A stretch of DNA of 64,000 nucleotides. Source: Auanema rhodensis (Eukaryota; Nematoda; Chromadorea; Rhabditida; Rhabditidae). The DNA is taken from positions 19,352,501 to 19,416,500 of the forward strand of contig OZ059899.1 in NCBI GenBank assembly GCA_964057225.1, read 5' to 3'. The translations under genes were made by a program, and so were the position numbers. Positions 1 through 13,733 of this stretch are shown in pieces (position 1 is the stretch's first letter; every line of letters begins with the position of its first letter). The notes under the pieces were generated by a model, which saw only the letters and a list, made by a program, of their open reading frames with translations, made no database searches and was not told the origin of the DNA.

Positions 1-180
1 GATGTGCACTTGGTATGTAACTCGCTTCACGTGAAAGATAAAAAGATGCGGTTTTTAAAATTAGATTCCCCATGTCCATATTAGTCTAAAAACAATTTTT
101 TACTGATATTGGTGCATGGTAACCATGACTTTGAAATTTACGTGAACTTTAATTTATGCTAATTAAACGTACACGTGGTG

Positions 181-1588
181 TGCACTCGGTATGTAACTCG
201 CTTCACGTGTAAGATAAAGAGATGCGGTTTTCAAAATTAGATTCCCCATGTCCATATTAGTCTAAAAACAAATTTTTATTGATATTGGTGCATGGTAACC
301 ATGATTTTGAAATTTACGTGAACTTTAATTTATGCTGATTAAATGTACACGTGGTGTGCACTCGGTATGTAACTCGCTTCACGTGAAAGATAAAGAGATG
401 CAGTTATCAAAATTAGATTCCCCATGTCCATATTAGTCTAAAAACAAATTTTTATTGATATTGGTGCATGGTAACCATGACTTTGAAATTTACGTGAACT
501 TTAATTTATGCTAATTAAACGTACACGTGTTGTGCACTCGGTATGTAACTCGCTTCACGTGGAAGATAAAAAGATGCGGTTTTCAAAATTAGATTCCCCA
601 TGTCCATATTAGTCTAAAAACAATTTTTTACTGATATTGGTGCATGGTAACCATGATTTTGAAATTTACGTGAACTTTAATTTATGCTAATTAAACGTAC
701 ACGTGATGTGCACTTGGTATGTAACTCGCTTCACGTGAAAGATAAAGAGATGCGGTTTTTAAAATTAGATTCCCCATGTCCATATTAGTCTAAAAACAAT
801 TTTTTACTGATATTGGTGCATGGTAACCATGATTTTGAAATTTACGTGAACTTTAATTTATGCTAATTAAACGTACACGTGGTGTGCACTCGGTATGTAA
901 CTCGCTTCACGTGAAAGATAAAGAGATGCGGTTTTCAAAATTAGATTCCCCATGTCCATATTAGTCTAAAAACAAATTTTTTTTGATATTGGTGCATGGT
1001 AACCATGATTTTGAAATTTACGTGAACTTTAATTTATGCTAATTAAATGTACACGTGGTGTGCACTCGGTATGTAACTCGCTTCACGTGAAAGATAAAGA
1101 GATGCGGTTTTCAAAATTAGATTCCCCGTGTCCATATTAGTCTAAAAACAAATTTTTATTGATATTGGTGCATGGTAACCATGACTTTGAAATTTACGTG
1201 AACTTTAATTTATGCTAATTAAACGTACACGTGGTGTGCACTCGGTATGTAACTCGCTTCACGTGAAAGATAAAAAGATGCGGTTTTTAAAATTAGATTC
1301 CCCATGTCCATATTAGTCTAAAAACAATTTTTTACTGATATTGGTGCATGGTAACCATGACTTTGAAATTTACGTGAACTTTAATTTATGCTAATTAAAC
1401 GTACACGTGGTGTGCACTCGGAATGTAACTCGCTTCACGTGTAAGATAAAGAGATGCGGTTTTCAAAATTAGATTCCCCATGTCCATATTAGTCTAAAAA
1501 CAAATTTTTATTGATATTGGTGCATGGTAACCATGACTTTGAAATTTACGTGAACTTTAATTTATGCTAATTAAACGTACACGTGGTG
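181..1588 (+). repeat. 8-mer HOR, first copy (1408 bp)
   Basis: Eight consecutive monomers carry private markers that recur in order further on: TGCTGATT (333), CAGTTATC (monomer at 357), ACGTGGAAG (monomer at 533), a run of eight T after CAAA (near 973) and CCCCGTGTCC (monomer at 1061). The first four markers reappear exactly 1408 bp downstream, which fixes the unit as eight monomers. Confidence 0.9.
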
Positions 1589-3172
1589 TGCACTCGGTAT
1601 GTAACTCGCTTCACGTGTAAGATAAAGAGATGCGGTTTTCAAAATTAGATTCCCCATGTCCATATTAGTCTAAAAACAAATTTTTATTGATATTGGTGCA
1701 TGGTAACCATGATTTTGAAATTTACGTGAACTTTAATTTATGCTGATTAAATGTACACGTGGTGTGCACTCGGTATGTAACTCGCTTCACGTGAAAGATA
1801 AAGAGATGCAGTTATCAAAATTAGATTCCCCATGTCCATATTAGTCTAAAAACAAATTTTTATTGATATTGGTGCATGGTAACCATGACTTTGAAATTTA
1901 CGTGAACTTTAATTTATGCTAATTAAACGTACACGTGTTGTGCACTCGGTATGTAACTCGCTTCACGTGGAAGATAAAAAGATGCGGTTTTCAAAATTAG
2001 ATTCCCCATGTCCATATTAGTCTAAAAACAATTTTTTACTGATATTGGTGCATGGTAACCATGATTTTGAAATTTACGTGAACTTTAATTTATGCTAATT
2101 AAACGTACACGTGATGTGCACTTGGTATGTAACTCGCTTCACGTGAAAGATAAAGAGATGCGGTTTTTAAAATTAGATTCCCCATGTCCATATTAGTCTA
2201 AAAACAATTTTTTACTGATATTGGTGCATGGTAACCATGATTTTGAAATTTACGTGAACTTTAATTTATGCTAATTAAACGTACACGTGGTGTGCACTCG
2301 GTATGTAACTCGCTTCACGTGAAAGATAAAGAGATGCGGTTTTCAAAATTAGATTCCCCATGTCCATATTAGTCTAAAAACAAATTTTTTTTGATATTGG
2401 TGCATGGTAACCATGATTTTGAAATTTACGTGAACTTTAATTTATGCTAATTAAATGTACACGTGGTGTGCACTCGGTATGTAACTCGCTTCACGTGAAA
2501 GATAAAGAGATGCGGTTTTCAAAATTAGATTCCCCGTGTCCATATTAGTCTAAAAACAAATTTTTATTGATATTGGTGCATGGTAACCATGACTTTGAAA
2601 TTTACGTGAACTTTAATTTATGCTAATTAAACGTACACGTGGTGTGCACTCGGTATGTAACTCGCTTCACGTGTAAGATAAAGAGATGCGGTTTTCAAAA
2701 TTAGATTCCCCATGTCCATATTAGTCTAAAAACAAATTTTTATTGATATTGGTGCATGGTAACCATGATTTTGAAATTTACGTGAACTTTAATTTATGCT
2801 GATTAAATGTACACGTGGTGTGCACTCGGTATGTAACTCGCTTCACGTGAAAGATAAAGAGATGCAGTTATCAAAATTAGATTCCCCATGTCCATATTAG
2901 TCTAAAAACAAATTTTTATTGATATTGGTGCATGGTAACCATGACTTTGAAATTTACGTGAACTTTAATTTATGCTAATTAAACGTACACGTGTTGTGCA
3001 CTCGGTATGTAACTCGCTTCACGTGGAAGATAAAAAGATGCGGTTTTCAAAATTAGATTCCCCATGTCCATATTAGTCTAAAAACAATTTTTTACTGATA
3101 TTGGTGCATGGTAACCATGACTTTGAAATTTACGTGAACTTTAATTTATGCTACATAAATGTACACGTGATG
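1589..3172 (+). repeat. 8-mer HOR, shortened second copy and stub of a third
   Basis: 1589-2644 repeats the first six monomers of the 8-mer, then 2645-3172 restarts at its first monomer after 1056 bp, so monomers seven and eight are missing. The stub keeps TGCTGATT (2797), CAGTTATC and ACGTGGAAG. Its third monomer switches in its 3' half to the ACTTTG / TACATAAATG form, which makes it a chimera at the block edge. Confidence 0.88.
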
Positions 3173-4932
3173 TGCACTTGGTATGTAACTCGCTTCACGT
3201 GAAAGATAAAAAGATGCGGTTTTTAAAATTAGATTCCCCATGTCCATATTAGTCTAAAAACAATTTTTTACTGATATTGGTGCATGGTAACCATGACTTT
3301 GAAATTTACGTGAACTTTTATTTATGCTAATTAAACGTACACGTGGTGTGCACTCGGTGTGTAACTCGCTTCACGTGAAAGATAAAGAGATGCGGTTTTT
3401 AAAATTAGATTCCCCATGTCCATATTAGTCTAAAAACAATTTTTTACTGATATTGGTGCATGGTAACCATGATTTTGAAATTTACGTGAACTTTAATTTA
3501 TGCTAATTAAACGTACACGTGGTGTGAACTCGGTATGTAACTCGCTTCACGTGAAAGATAAAGAGATGCGGTTTTTAAAATTAGATTCCCCATGTCCATA
3601 TTAGTCTAAAAACAATTTTTTACTGATATTGGTGCATGGTAACCATGATTTTGAAATTTACGTGAACTTTAATTTATGCTAATTAAACGTACACGTGGTG
3701 TGCACTCGGTATGTAACTCGCTTCACGTGAAAGATAAAGAGATGCGGTTTTCAAAATTAGATTCCCCATGTCCATATTAGTCTAAAAACAAATTTTTATT
3801 GATATTGGTGCATGGTAACCATGACTTTGAAATTTACGTGAACTTTAATTTATGCTAATTAAATGTACACGTGGTGTGCACTCGGTATGTAACTCGCTTC
3901 ACGTGAAAGATAAAGAGATGCGGTTATCAAAATTAGATTTCCCATGTCCATATTAGTCTAAAAACAAATTTTTATTGATATTGGTGCATGGTAACCATGA
4001 CTTTGAATTTTACGTGAACTTTAATTTATGCTATTTAAATGTACACGTGATGTGCACTTGGTATGTAACTCGCTTCACGTGAAAGATAAAAAGATGCGGT
4101 TTTTAAAATTAGATTCCCCATGTCCATATTAGTCTAAAAACAATTTTTTACTGATATTGGTGCATGGTAACCATGACTTTGAAATTTACGTGAACTTTTA
4201 TTTATGCTAATTAAACGTACACGTGGTGTGCACTCGGTATGTAACTCGCTTCACGTGAAAGATAAAGAGATGCGGTTTTTAAAATTAGATTCCCCATGTC
4301 CATATTAGTCTAAAAACAATTTTTTACTGATATTGGTGCATGGTAACCATGATTTTGAAATTTACGTGAACTTTAATTTATGCTAATTAAACGTACACGT
4401 GGTGTGCACTCGGTATGTAACTCGCTTCACGTGAAAGATAAAGAGATGCGGTTTTTAAAATTAGATTCCCCATGTCCATATTAGTCTAAAAACAATTTTT
4501 TACTGATATTGGTGCATGGTAACCATGATTTTGAAATTTACGTGAACTTTAATTTAAGCTAATTAAACGTACACGTGGTGTGCACTCGGTATGTAACTCG
4601 CTTCACGTGAAAGATAAAGAGATGCGGTTTTCAAAATTAGATTCCCCATGTCCATATTAGTCTAAAAACAAATTTTTATTGATATTGGTTCATGGTAACC
4701 ATGACTTTGAAATTTACGTGAACTTTAATTTATGCTAATTAAATGTACACGTGATGTGCACTTGGTATGTAACTCGCTTCACGTGAAAGATAAAGAGATG
4801 CAGTTCTCAAAATTAGATTCCCCATGTCCATATTAGTCTAGAAACAAATTTTTATTGATATTGGTTCATGGTAACCATGACTTTGAAATTTACGTGAACT
4901 TTAATTTATGCTAATTAAATGTACACGTGATG
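3173..4932 (+). repeat. Block A of a 13-monomer-offset duplication
   Basis: 3701-4932 (seven monomers) matches 5989-7220 at a constant 2288-bp offset. Shared rare markers are GATTTCCC with CTATTTAAATG, AACTTTTATTT (4191 and 6479), TTTAAGCT (4553 and 6841) and CTAGAAAC (4841 and 7129). The two preceding monomers, 3173-3524, match 5637-5988 at 2464 bp, one monomer further, so one monomer (about 3525-3700) is gained here or lost in the other copy. Confidence 0.88.
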
Positions 4933-5460
4933 TGCACTTGGTATGTAACTCGCTTCACGTGAAAGATAAAGAGATGCGGTTTTTAAAATTAGATTCCCCA
5001 TGTCCATATTAGTCTAAAAACAATTTTTTACTGATATTGGTGCATGGTAACCATGATTTTGAAATTTACGTGAACTTTAATTTATGCTAATTAAACGTAC
5101 ACGTGGTGTGCACTCGGTATGTAACTCGCTTCACGTGAAAGATAAAGAGATGCGGTTTTCAAAATTAGATTCCCCATGTCCATATTAGTCTAAAAACAAA
5201 TTTTTTTTGATATTGGTGCATGGTAACCATGATTTTGAAATTTACGTGAACTTTAATTTATGCTAATTAAATGTACACGTGGTGTGCACTCGGTATGTAA
5301 CTCGCTTCACGTGAAAGATAAAGAGATGCGGTTTTCAAAATTAGATTCCCCGTGTCCATATTAGTCTAAAAACAAATTTTTATTGATATTGGTGCATGGT
5401 AACCATGACTTTGAATTTTACGTGAACTTTAATTTATGCTAATTAAACGTACACGTGGTG
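4933..5460 (+). repeat. Displaced trimer of the 5' 8-mer HOR
   Basis: Three monomers reproduce 709-1236 in order at an offset of 4224 bp (24 monomers), including the eight-T run near 5197 and CCCCGTGTCC near 5347. One difference is GAATTTTACG in the third monomer. A piece of the older HOR therefore lies between the two copies of the 3.7-kb block. Confidence 0.85.
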
Positions 5461-5636
5461 TGCACTCGGTATGTAACTCGCTTCACGTGAAAGATAAAGA
5501 GATGCGGTTTTCAAAATTAGATTCCCCATGTCCATATTAGTCTAAAAACAAATTTTTATTGATATTGGTGCATGGTAACCATGACTTTGAAATTTACGTG
5601 AACTTTAATTTATGCTACATAAATGTACACGTGATG

Positions 5637-7220
5637 TGCACTTGGTATGTAACTCGCTTCACGTGAAAGATAAAAAGATGCGGTTTTTAAAATTAGATTC
5701 CCCATGTCCATATTAGTCTAAAAACAATTTTTTACTGATATTGGTGCATGGTAACCATGACTTTGAAATTTAGGTGAACTTTTATTTATGCTAATTAAAC
5801 GTACACGTGGTGTGCACTCGGTATGTAACTCGCTTCACGTGAAAGATAAAGAGATGCGGTTTTTAAAATTAGATTCCCCATGTCCATATTAGTCTAAAAA
5901 CAATTTTTTACTGATATTGGTGCATGGTAACCATGATTTTGAAATTTACGTGAACTTTAATTTATGCTAATTAAACGTACACGTGGTGTGCACTCGGTAT
6001 GTAACTCGCTTCACGTGAAAGATAAAGAGATGCGGTTTTCAAAATTAGATTCCCCATGTCCATATTAGTCTAAAAACAAATTTTTATTGATATTGGTGCA
6101 TGGTAACCATGACTTTGAAATTTACGTGAACTTTAATTTATGCTAATTAAATGTACACGTGGTGTGCACTCGGTATGTAACTCGCTTCACGTGAAAGATA
6201 AAGAGATGCGGTTATCAAAATTAGATTTCCCATGTCCATATTAGTCTAAAAACAAATTTTTATTGATATTGGTGCATGGTAACCATGACTTTGAATTTTA
6301 CGTGAACTTTAATTTATGCTATTTAAATGTACACGTGATGTGCACTTGGTATGTAACTCGCTTCACGTGAAAGATAAAAAGATGCGGTTTTTAAAATTAG
6401 ATTCTCCATGTCCATATTAGTCTAAAAACAATTTTTTACTGATATTGGTGCATGGTAACCATGACTTTGAAATTTACGTGAACTTTTATTTATGCTAATT
6501 AAACGTACACGTGGTGTGCACTCGGTATGTAACTCGCTTCACGTGAAAGATAAAGAGATGCGGTTTTTAAAATTAGATTCCCCATGTCCATATTAGTCTA
6601 AAAACAATTTTTTACTGATATTGGTGCATGGTAACCATGATTTTGAAATTTACGTGAACTTTAATTTATGCTAATTAAACGTACACGTGGTGTGCACTCG
6701 GTATGTAACTCGCTTCACGTGAAAGATAAAGAGATGCGGTTTTTAAAATTAGATTCCCCATGTCCATATTAGTCTAAAAACAATTTTTTACTGATATTGG
6801 TGCATGGTAACCATGATTTTGAAATTTACGTGAACTTTAATTTAAGCTAATTAAACGTACACGTGGTGTGCACTCGGTATGTAACTCGCTTCACGTGAAA
6901 GATAAAGAGATGCGGTTTTCAAAATTAGATTCCCCATGTCCATATTAGTCTAAAAACAAATTTTTATTGATATTGGTTCATGGTAACCATGACTTTGAAA
7001 TTTACGTGAACTTTAATTTATGCTAATTAAATGTACACGTGATGTGCACTTGGTATGTAACTCGCTTCACGTGAAAGATAAAGAGATGCAGTTCTCAAAA
7101 TTAGATTCCCCATGTCCATATTAGTCTAGAAACAAATTTTTATTGATATTGGTGCATGGTAACCATGACTTTGAAATTTACGTGAACTTTAATTTATGCT
7201 AATTAAATGTACACGTGATG
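5637..7220 (+). repeat. Block A, second copy
   Basis: Partner of 3173-4932. Differences seen by eye include TTAGGTG for TTACGTG near 5771, GATTCTCC for GATTCCCC near 6401, and GGTGCATGG near 7150 where the first copy has GGTTCATGG. Confidence 0.86.
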
Positions 7221-8804
7221 TGCACTTGGTATGTAACTTGCTTCACGTGAAAGATAAAGAGATGCGGTTTTCAAAATTAGATTCCCCATGTCCATATTAG
7301 TCTTAAAACAAATTTTCATTGATATTGGTGCATGGTAACCATGACTTTGAAATTTACGTGAACTTTAATTTATGCTAATTAAATGTACACGTGATGTGCA
7401 CTCGGTATGTAACTCGCTTCACGTGAAAGATAAAGAGATGCGGTTTTTAAAATTAGATTCCCCATGTCCATATTAGTCTAAAAACAATTTTTTACTGATA
7501 TTGGTGCATGGTAACCATGATTTTGAAATTTACGTGAACTTTAATTTATGCTAATTAAACGTACACGTGGTGTGCACTCGGTATGTAACTCGCTTCACGT
7601 GAAAGATAAAGAGATGCGGTTTTTAAAATTAGATTCCCCATGTCCATATTAGTCTAAAAACAATTTTTTACTGATATTGGTGCATGGTAACCATGATTTT
7701 GAAATTTACGTGAACTTTAATTTATGCTAATTAAACGTACACGTGGTGTGCACTCGGTATGTAACTCGCTTCACGTGAAAGATAAAATGATGCGGTTTTC
7801 AAAATTAGATTCCCCATGTCCATATTAGTCTAAAAACAAATTTTTATTGATATTGGTGCATGGTAACCATGACTTTGAAATTTACGTGAACTTTAATTTA
7901 TGCTAATTAAATGTACAAGTGATGTGCACTTGGTATGTAACTCGCCTCACGTGAAAGATAACGAGATGCGGTTTTCACAATTAGATTCCCCATGTCCATA
8001 TTAGTCTAAAAACAAATTTTTATTGATATTGGTGCATGGTAACCATGACTTTGAAATTTACGTGAACTTTAATTTATGCTAATTAAATGTACACGTGATG
8101 TGCACTTGGTATGTAACTCGCTTCACGTGAAAGATAAAGAGATGCAGTTCTCAAAATTAGATTCCCCATGTCCATATTAGTCTAAAAACAAATTTTTATT
8201 GATATTGGTGCATGGTAACCATGACTTTGAAATTTACGTGAACTTTAATTTATGCTAATTAAACGTACACGTGGTGTGCACTCGGTATGTAACTCGCTTC
8301 ACGTGAAAGATAAAGAGATGCGGTTATCAAAATTAGATTTCCCATGTCCATATTAGTCTAAAAACAAATTTTTATTGATATTGGTGCATGGTAACCATGA
8401 TTTTGAAATTTACGTGAACTTTAATTTATGCTAATTAAATGTACACATGGTGTGCACTCGGTATGTAACTCGCTTCACGTGAAAGATAAAGAGATGCGGT
8501 TTTCAAAATTAGATTCCCCATGTCCATATTAGTCTTAAAACAAATTTTTATTGATATTGGTGCATGGTAACCATGACTTTGAAATTTACGTGAACTTTAA
8601 TTTATGCTAATTAAATGTACAAGTGATGTGCACTTGGTATGTAACTCGCTTCACGTGAAAGATAAGGAGATGGGGTTTTCACAATTAGATTCCCCATGTC
8701 CATATTAGTCTAAAAACAAATTTTTATTGATATTGGTGCATGGTAACCATGACTTTGAAATTTACGTGAACTTCAATTTATGCTAATTAAATGTACACGC
8801 GGTG
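7221..8804 (+). repeat. Mixed-subtype stretch without a clear HOR
   Basis: Nine monomers mix the ACTTGC / CTTAAAAC / TTTTCATTG subtype, the GTTTTTAAAATT subtype, the CAGTTCTC subtype and ACAAGTGATG linkers. Isolated variants occur here (AAAATGATG near 7787, GCCTCACG near 7944, GATGGGGTT near 8670). I see no block copied in register within this stretch. Confidence 0.75.
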
Positions 8805-10564
8805 TGCACTTGGTATGTAACTCGCTTCACGTGAAAGATAAAGAGATGCAGTTCTCAAAATTAGATTCCCCATGTCCATATTAGTCTAGAAACAAATTTT
8901 TATTGATATTGGTGCATGGTAACCATGACTTTGAAATTTACGTGAACTTCAATTTATGCTAATTAAATGTACACGTGATGTGCACTTGGTATGTAACTTG
9001 CTTCACGTGAAAGATAAAGAGATGCGGTTTTCAAAATTAGATTCCCCATGTCCATATTAGTCTTAAAACAAATTTTCATTGATATTGGTGCATGGTAACC
9101 ATGACTTTGAAATTTACGTGAACTTTAATTTATGCTAATTAAATGTACACGTGATGTGCACTTGGTATGTAACTCGCTTCACGTGAAAGATAAAGAGATG
9201 CAGTTTTCAAAATTAGATTCCCCATGTCCATATTAGTCTAAAAACAAATTTTTATTGATATTGGTGCATGGTAACCATGACTTTGAAATTTACGTGAACT
9301 TTAATTTATGCTAATTAAATGTACACGTGATGTGCACTTGGTATGTAACTTGCTTCACGTGAAAGATAAAGAGATGCGGTTTTCAAAATTAGATTCCCCA
9401 TGTCCATATTAGTCTTAAAACAAATTTTCATTGATATTGGTGCATGGTAACCATGACTTTGAAATTTACGTGAACTTTAATTTATGCTAATTAAATGTAC
9501 ACGTGATGTGCACTTGGTATGTAACTCGCTTCACGTGAAAGATAAAGAGATGCAGTTCTCAAAATTAGATTCCCCATGTCCATATTAGTCTAAAAACAAA
9601 TTTTTATTGATATTGGTGCATGGTAACCATGACTTTGAAATTTACGTGAACTTTAATTTATGCTAATTAAATGTACACGTGGTGTGCACTCGGTATGTAA
9701 CTCGCTTCACGTGAAAGATAAAGAGATGCGGTTTATAAAATTAGATTTCCCATGTCCATATTAGTCTAAAAACAAATTTTTATTGATATTGGTTCATGGT
9801 AACCATGACTTTGAAATTTACGTGAACTTTAATTTATGCTAATTAAATGTACACGTGATGTGCACTTGGTATGTAACTCGCTTCACGTGAAAGATAAAGA
9901 GATGCGGTTTTCAAAATTAGATGCCCCATGTCCATATTAGTCTAAAAACAAATTTTTATTGATATTGGTGCATGGTAACCATGACTTTGAAATTTACGTG
10001 AACTTTAATTTATGCTAATTAAATGTACACGTGATGTGCACTCGGTATGTAACTCGCTTCACGTGAAAGATAAAGAGATGAGGTTTTCCAAATTAGATTC
10101 CCCATGTCCATATTAGTCTAAAAACAAATTTTCATCGATATTGGTGCATGGTAACCATGACTTTGAAATTTACGTGAACTTTATTTTATGCTACATAAAT
10201 GTACACGTGGTGTGCACTCGGTATGTATCTCGCTTCACGTGAAAGATAAAGAGGTGCGGTTTCCAAAATTAGATTCCCCATGTCCATATTAGTCTAAAAA
10301 CAGTTTTTTACTGATATTGGTGCATGGTAACCATGATTTTGAAATTTACGTGAACTTTAATTTATGCTAATTAAATGTACACATGGTGTGCACTCGGTGT
10401 GTAACTCGCTTCACGTGAAAGATAAAGAGATGCGGTTTTCAAAATTAGATTCCCCATGTCCATATTAGTCTAAAAACAAATTTTTATTGATATTGGTGCA
10501 TGGTAACCATGACTTTGAATTTTACGTGAACTTTAATTTATGCTAATTAAACGTACACGTGGTG
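8805..10564 (+). repeat. 10-monomer block, copy 1 (partner at +2816)
   Basis: The subtype order is CAGTTCTC with CTAGAAAC, ACTTGC, CAGTTTTC, ACTTGC, CAGTTCTC, GTTTATAAAATT, a divergent monomer, GAGGTTTTCC with TATCG and TACATAAATG, GTATCTCG with CAGTTTTTT, and the ACATGG-linked monomer. The same order recurs at 11621-13380. The seventh monomer (9861) differs at several sites from its partner at 12677, so it was probably converted or exchanged on its own. Confidence 0.85.
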
Positions 10565-10740
10565 TGCACTCGGTATGTAACTCGCTTCACGTGAAAGATA
10601 AAGAGATGCGGTTTTCAAAAATAGATTCCCCATGTCCATATTAGTCTTAAAACAAATTTTCATTGATATTGGTGCATGGTAACCATGACTTTGAAATTTA
10701 CGTGAACTTTAATTTATGCTAATTAAATGTACAAGTGATG

Positions 10741-11444
10741 TGCACTTGGTATGTAACTCGCTTCACGTGAAAGATAAGGAGATGCGGTTTTCACAATTAG
10801 ATTCCCCATGTCCATATTAGTCTAAAAACAAATTTTTATTGATATTGGTGCATGGTAACCATGACTTTGAAATTTACGTGAACTTCAATTTATGCTAATT
10901 AAATGTACACGCGGTGTGCACTTGGTATGTAACTCGCTTCACGTGAAAGATAAAGAGATGCGGTTTTAAAAATTAGATTCCCCATGTCCATATTAGTCTA
11001 AAAACAGTTTTTTACTGATATTGGTGCATGGTAACCATGACTTTGAAATTTACGTGAACTTTAATTTATGCTAATTAAATGTACAAGTGATGTGCACTTG
11101 GTATGTAACTCGCTTCACGTGAAAGATAAGGAGATGCGGTTTTCACAATTAGATTCCCCATGTCCATATTAGTCTAAAAACAAATTTTTATTGATATTGG
11201 TGCATGGTAACCATGACTTTGAAATTTACGTGAACTTCAATTTATGCTAATTAAATGTACACGCGGTGTGCACTTGGTATGTAACTCGCTTCACGTGAAA
11301 GATAAAGAGATGCGGTTTCAAAAATTAGATTCCCCATGTCCATATTAGTCTAAAAACAGTTTTTTACTGATATTGGTGCATGGTAACCATGATTTTGAAA
11401 TTTACGTGAACTTTAATTTATGCTAATTAAATGTACACGTGGTG
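10741..11444 (+). repeat. Tandem dimer, 2 x 352 bp
   Basis: Monomer pairs 10741-11092 and 11093-11444 share the order AAGGAGATG/TTCACAATT/CTTCAATT followed by an ACACGCGG-linked monomer with CAGTTTTTT. The second members differ slightly (GGTTTTAAAAATT with ACTTTG against GGTTTCAAAAATT with ATTTTG). Confidence 0.82.
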
Positions 11445-11620
11445 TGCACTCGGTATGTAACTCGCTTCACGTGAAAGATAAAGAGATGCGGTTAACAAAA
11501 TTAGATTTCCTATGTCCATATTAGTCTAAAAACAAATTTTTATTGATATTGGTTCATGGTAACCATGACTTTGAAATTTACGTGAACTTTAATTTATGCT
11601 AATTAAATGTACACGTGATG

Positions 11621-13380
11621 TGCACTTGGTATGTAACTCGCTTCACGTGAAAGATAAAGAGATGCAGTTCTCAAAATTAGATTCCCCATGTCCATATTAG
11701 TCTAGAAACAAATTTTTATTGATATTGGTGCATGGTAACCATGACTTTGAAATTTACGTGAACTTTAATTTATGCTAATTAAATGTACACGTGATGTGCA
11801 CTTGGTATGTAACTTGCTTCACGTGAAAGATAAAGAGATGCGGTTTTCAAAATTAGTTTCCCCTTGTCCATATTAGTCTTAAAACAAATTTTCATTGATA
11901 TTGGTGCATGGTAACCATGACTTTGAAATTTACGTGAACTTTAATTTATGCTAATTAAATGTACACGTGATGTGCACTTGGTATGTAACTCGCTTCACGT
12001 GAAAGATAAAGAGATGCAGTTTTCAAAATTAGATTCCCCATGTCCATATTAGTCTAAAAACAAATTTTTATTGATATTGGTGCATGGTAACCATGACTTT
12101 GAAATTTACGTGAACTTTAATTTATGCTAATTAAATGTACACGTGATGTGCACTTGGTATGTAACTTGCTTCACGTGAAAGATAAAGAGATGCGGTTTTC
12201 AAAATTAGATTCCCCATGTCCATATTAGTCTTAAAACAAATTTTCATTGATATTGGTGCATGGTAACCATGACTTTGAAATTTACGTGAACTTTAATTTA
12301 TGCTAATTAAATGTACACGTGATGTGCACTTGGTATGTAACTCGCTTCACGTGAAAGATAAAGAGATGCAGTTCTCAAAATTAGATTCCCCATGTCCATA
12401 TTAGTCTAAAAACAAATTTTTATTGATATTGGTGCATGGTAACCATGACTTTGAAATTTACGTGAACTTTAATTTATGCTAATTAAATGTACACGTGGTG
12501 TGCACTCGGTATGTAACTCGCTTCACGTGAAAGATAAAGAGATGCGGTTTATAAAATTAGATTCCCCATGTCCATATTAGTCTAAAAACAAATTTTTATT
12601 GATATTGGTGCATGGTAACCATGACTTTGAAATTTACGTGAACTTTAATTTATGCTAATTAAATGTACACGTGATGTGCACTTGGTATGTAACTCGCTTC
12701 ACGTGAAAGATAAGGAGATGCGGTTTCCAAAAATAGATTCCCCATGTCCATATTAGTCTAAAAACAAATTTTTATTGATATTGGTGCATGGTAACCATGA
12801 CTTTGAAAATTACGTGAACTTTAATTTATGCTAATTAAATGTACACGTGATGTGCACTCGGTATGTAACTCGCTTCACGTGAAAGATAAAGAGATGAGGT
12901 TTTCCAAATTAGATTCACCATGTCCATATTAGTCTAAAAACAAATTTTTATCGATATTGGTGCATGGTAACCATGACTTTGAAATTTACGTGAACTTTAT
13001 TTTATGCTACATAAATGTACACGTGGTGTGCACTCGGTATGTATCTCGCTTCACGTGAAAGATAAAGAGATGCGGTTTCCAAAATTAGATTCCCCATGTC
13101 CATATTAGTCTAAAAACAGTTTTTTACTGATATTGGTGCATGGTAACCATGATTTTGAAATTTACGTGAACTTTAATTTATGCTAATTAAATGTACACAT
13201 GGTGTGCACTCGGTATGTAACTCGCTTCACGTGAAAGATAAAGAGATGCGGTTTTCAAAATTAGATTCCCCATGTCCATATTAGTCTAAAAACCAATTTT
13301 TATTGATATTGGTGCATGGTAACCATGACTTTGAATTTTACGTGAACTTTAATTTATGCTAATTAAACGTACACGTGGTG
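11621..13380 (+). repeat. 10-monomer block, copy 2
   Basis: Partner of 8805-10564. Private changes here include TTAGTTTCCCCTTG near 11855, GATTCACC near 12910 and AACCAATTTT near 13290. The block is bounded on both sides by GTTAAC monomers (11491 and 13427). Confidence 0.85.
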
Positions 13381-13556
13381 TGCACTCGGTATGTAACTCG
13401 CTTCACGTGAAAGATAAAGAGATGCGGTTAACAAAATTAGATTTCCTATGTCCATATTAGTCTAAAAACAAATTTTTATTGATATTGGTTCATGGTAACC
13501 ATGACTTTGAAATTTACGTGAACTTCAATTTATGCTAATTAAATGTACACGTGATG

Positions 13557-13733
13557 TGCACTTGGGTATGTAACTCGCTTCACGTGAAAGATAAAGAGAT
13601 GCAGTTCTCAAAATTAGATTCCCCATGTCCATATTAGTCTAGAAACAAATTTTTATTGATATTGGTGCATGGTAACCATGACTTTGAAATTTACGTGAAC
13701 TTTAATTTATGCTAATTAAATGTACACGTGATG
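13557..13733 (+). repeat. 177-bp monomer, first carrier of the +G variant
   Basis: The start reads CACTTGGGTATG instead of CACTTGGTATG, which adds one base. The body is CAGTTCTC with CTAGAAAC, unlike the later +G monomers, which have CTTAAAAC. It follows a GTTAAC / CCTATG / GGTTCATGG monomer, as do all other +G carriers, so the pair GTTAAC then +G is the ancestral linkage. Confidence 0.9.
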
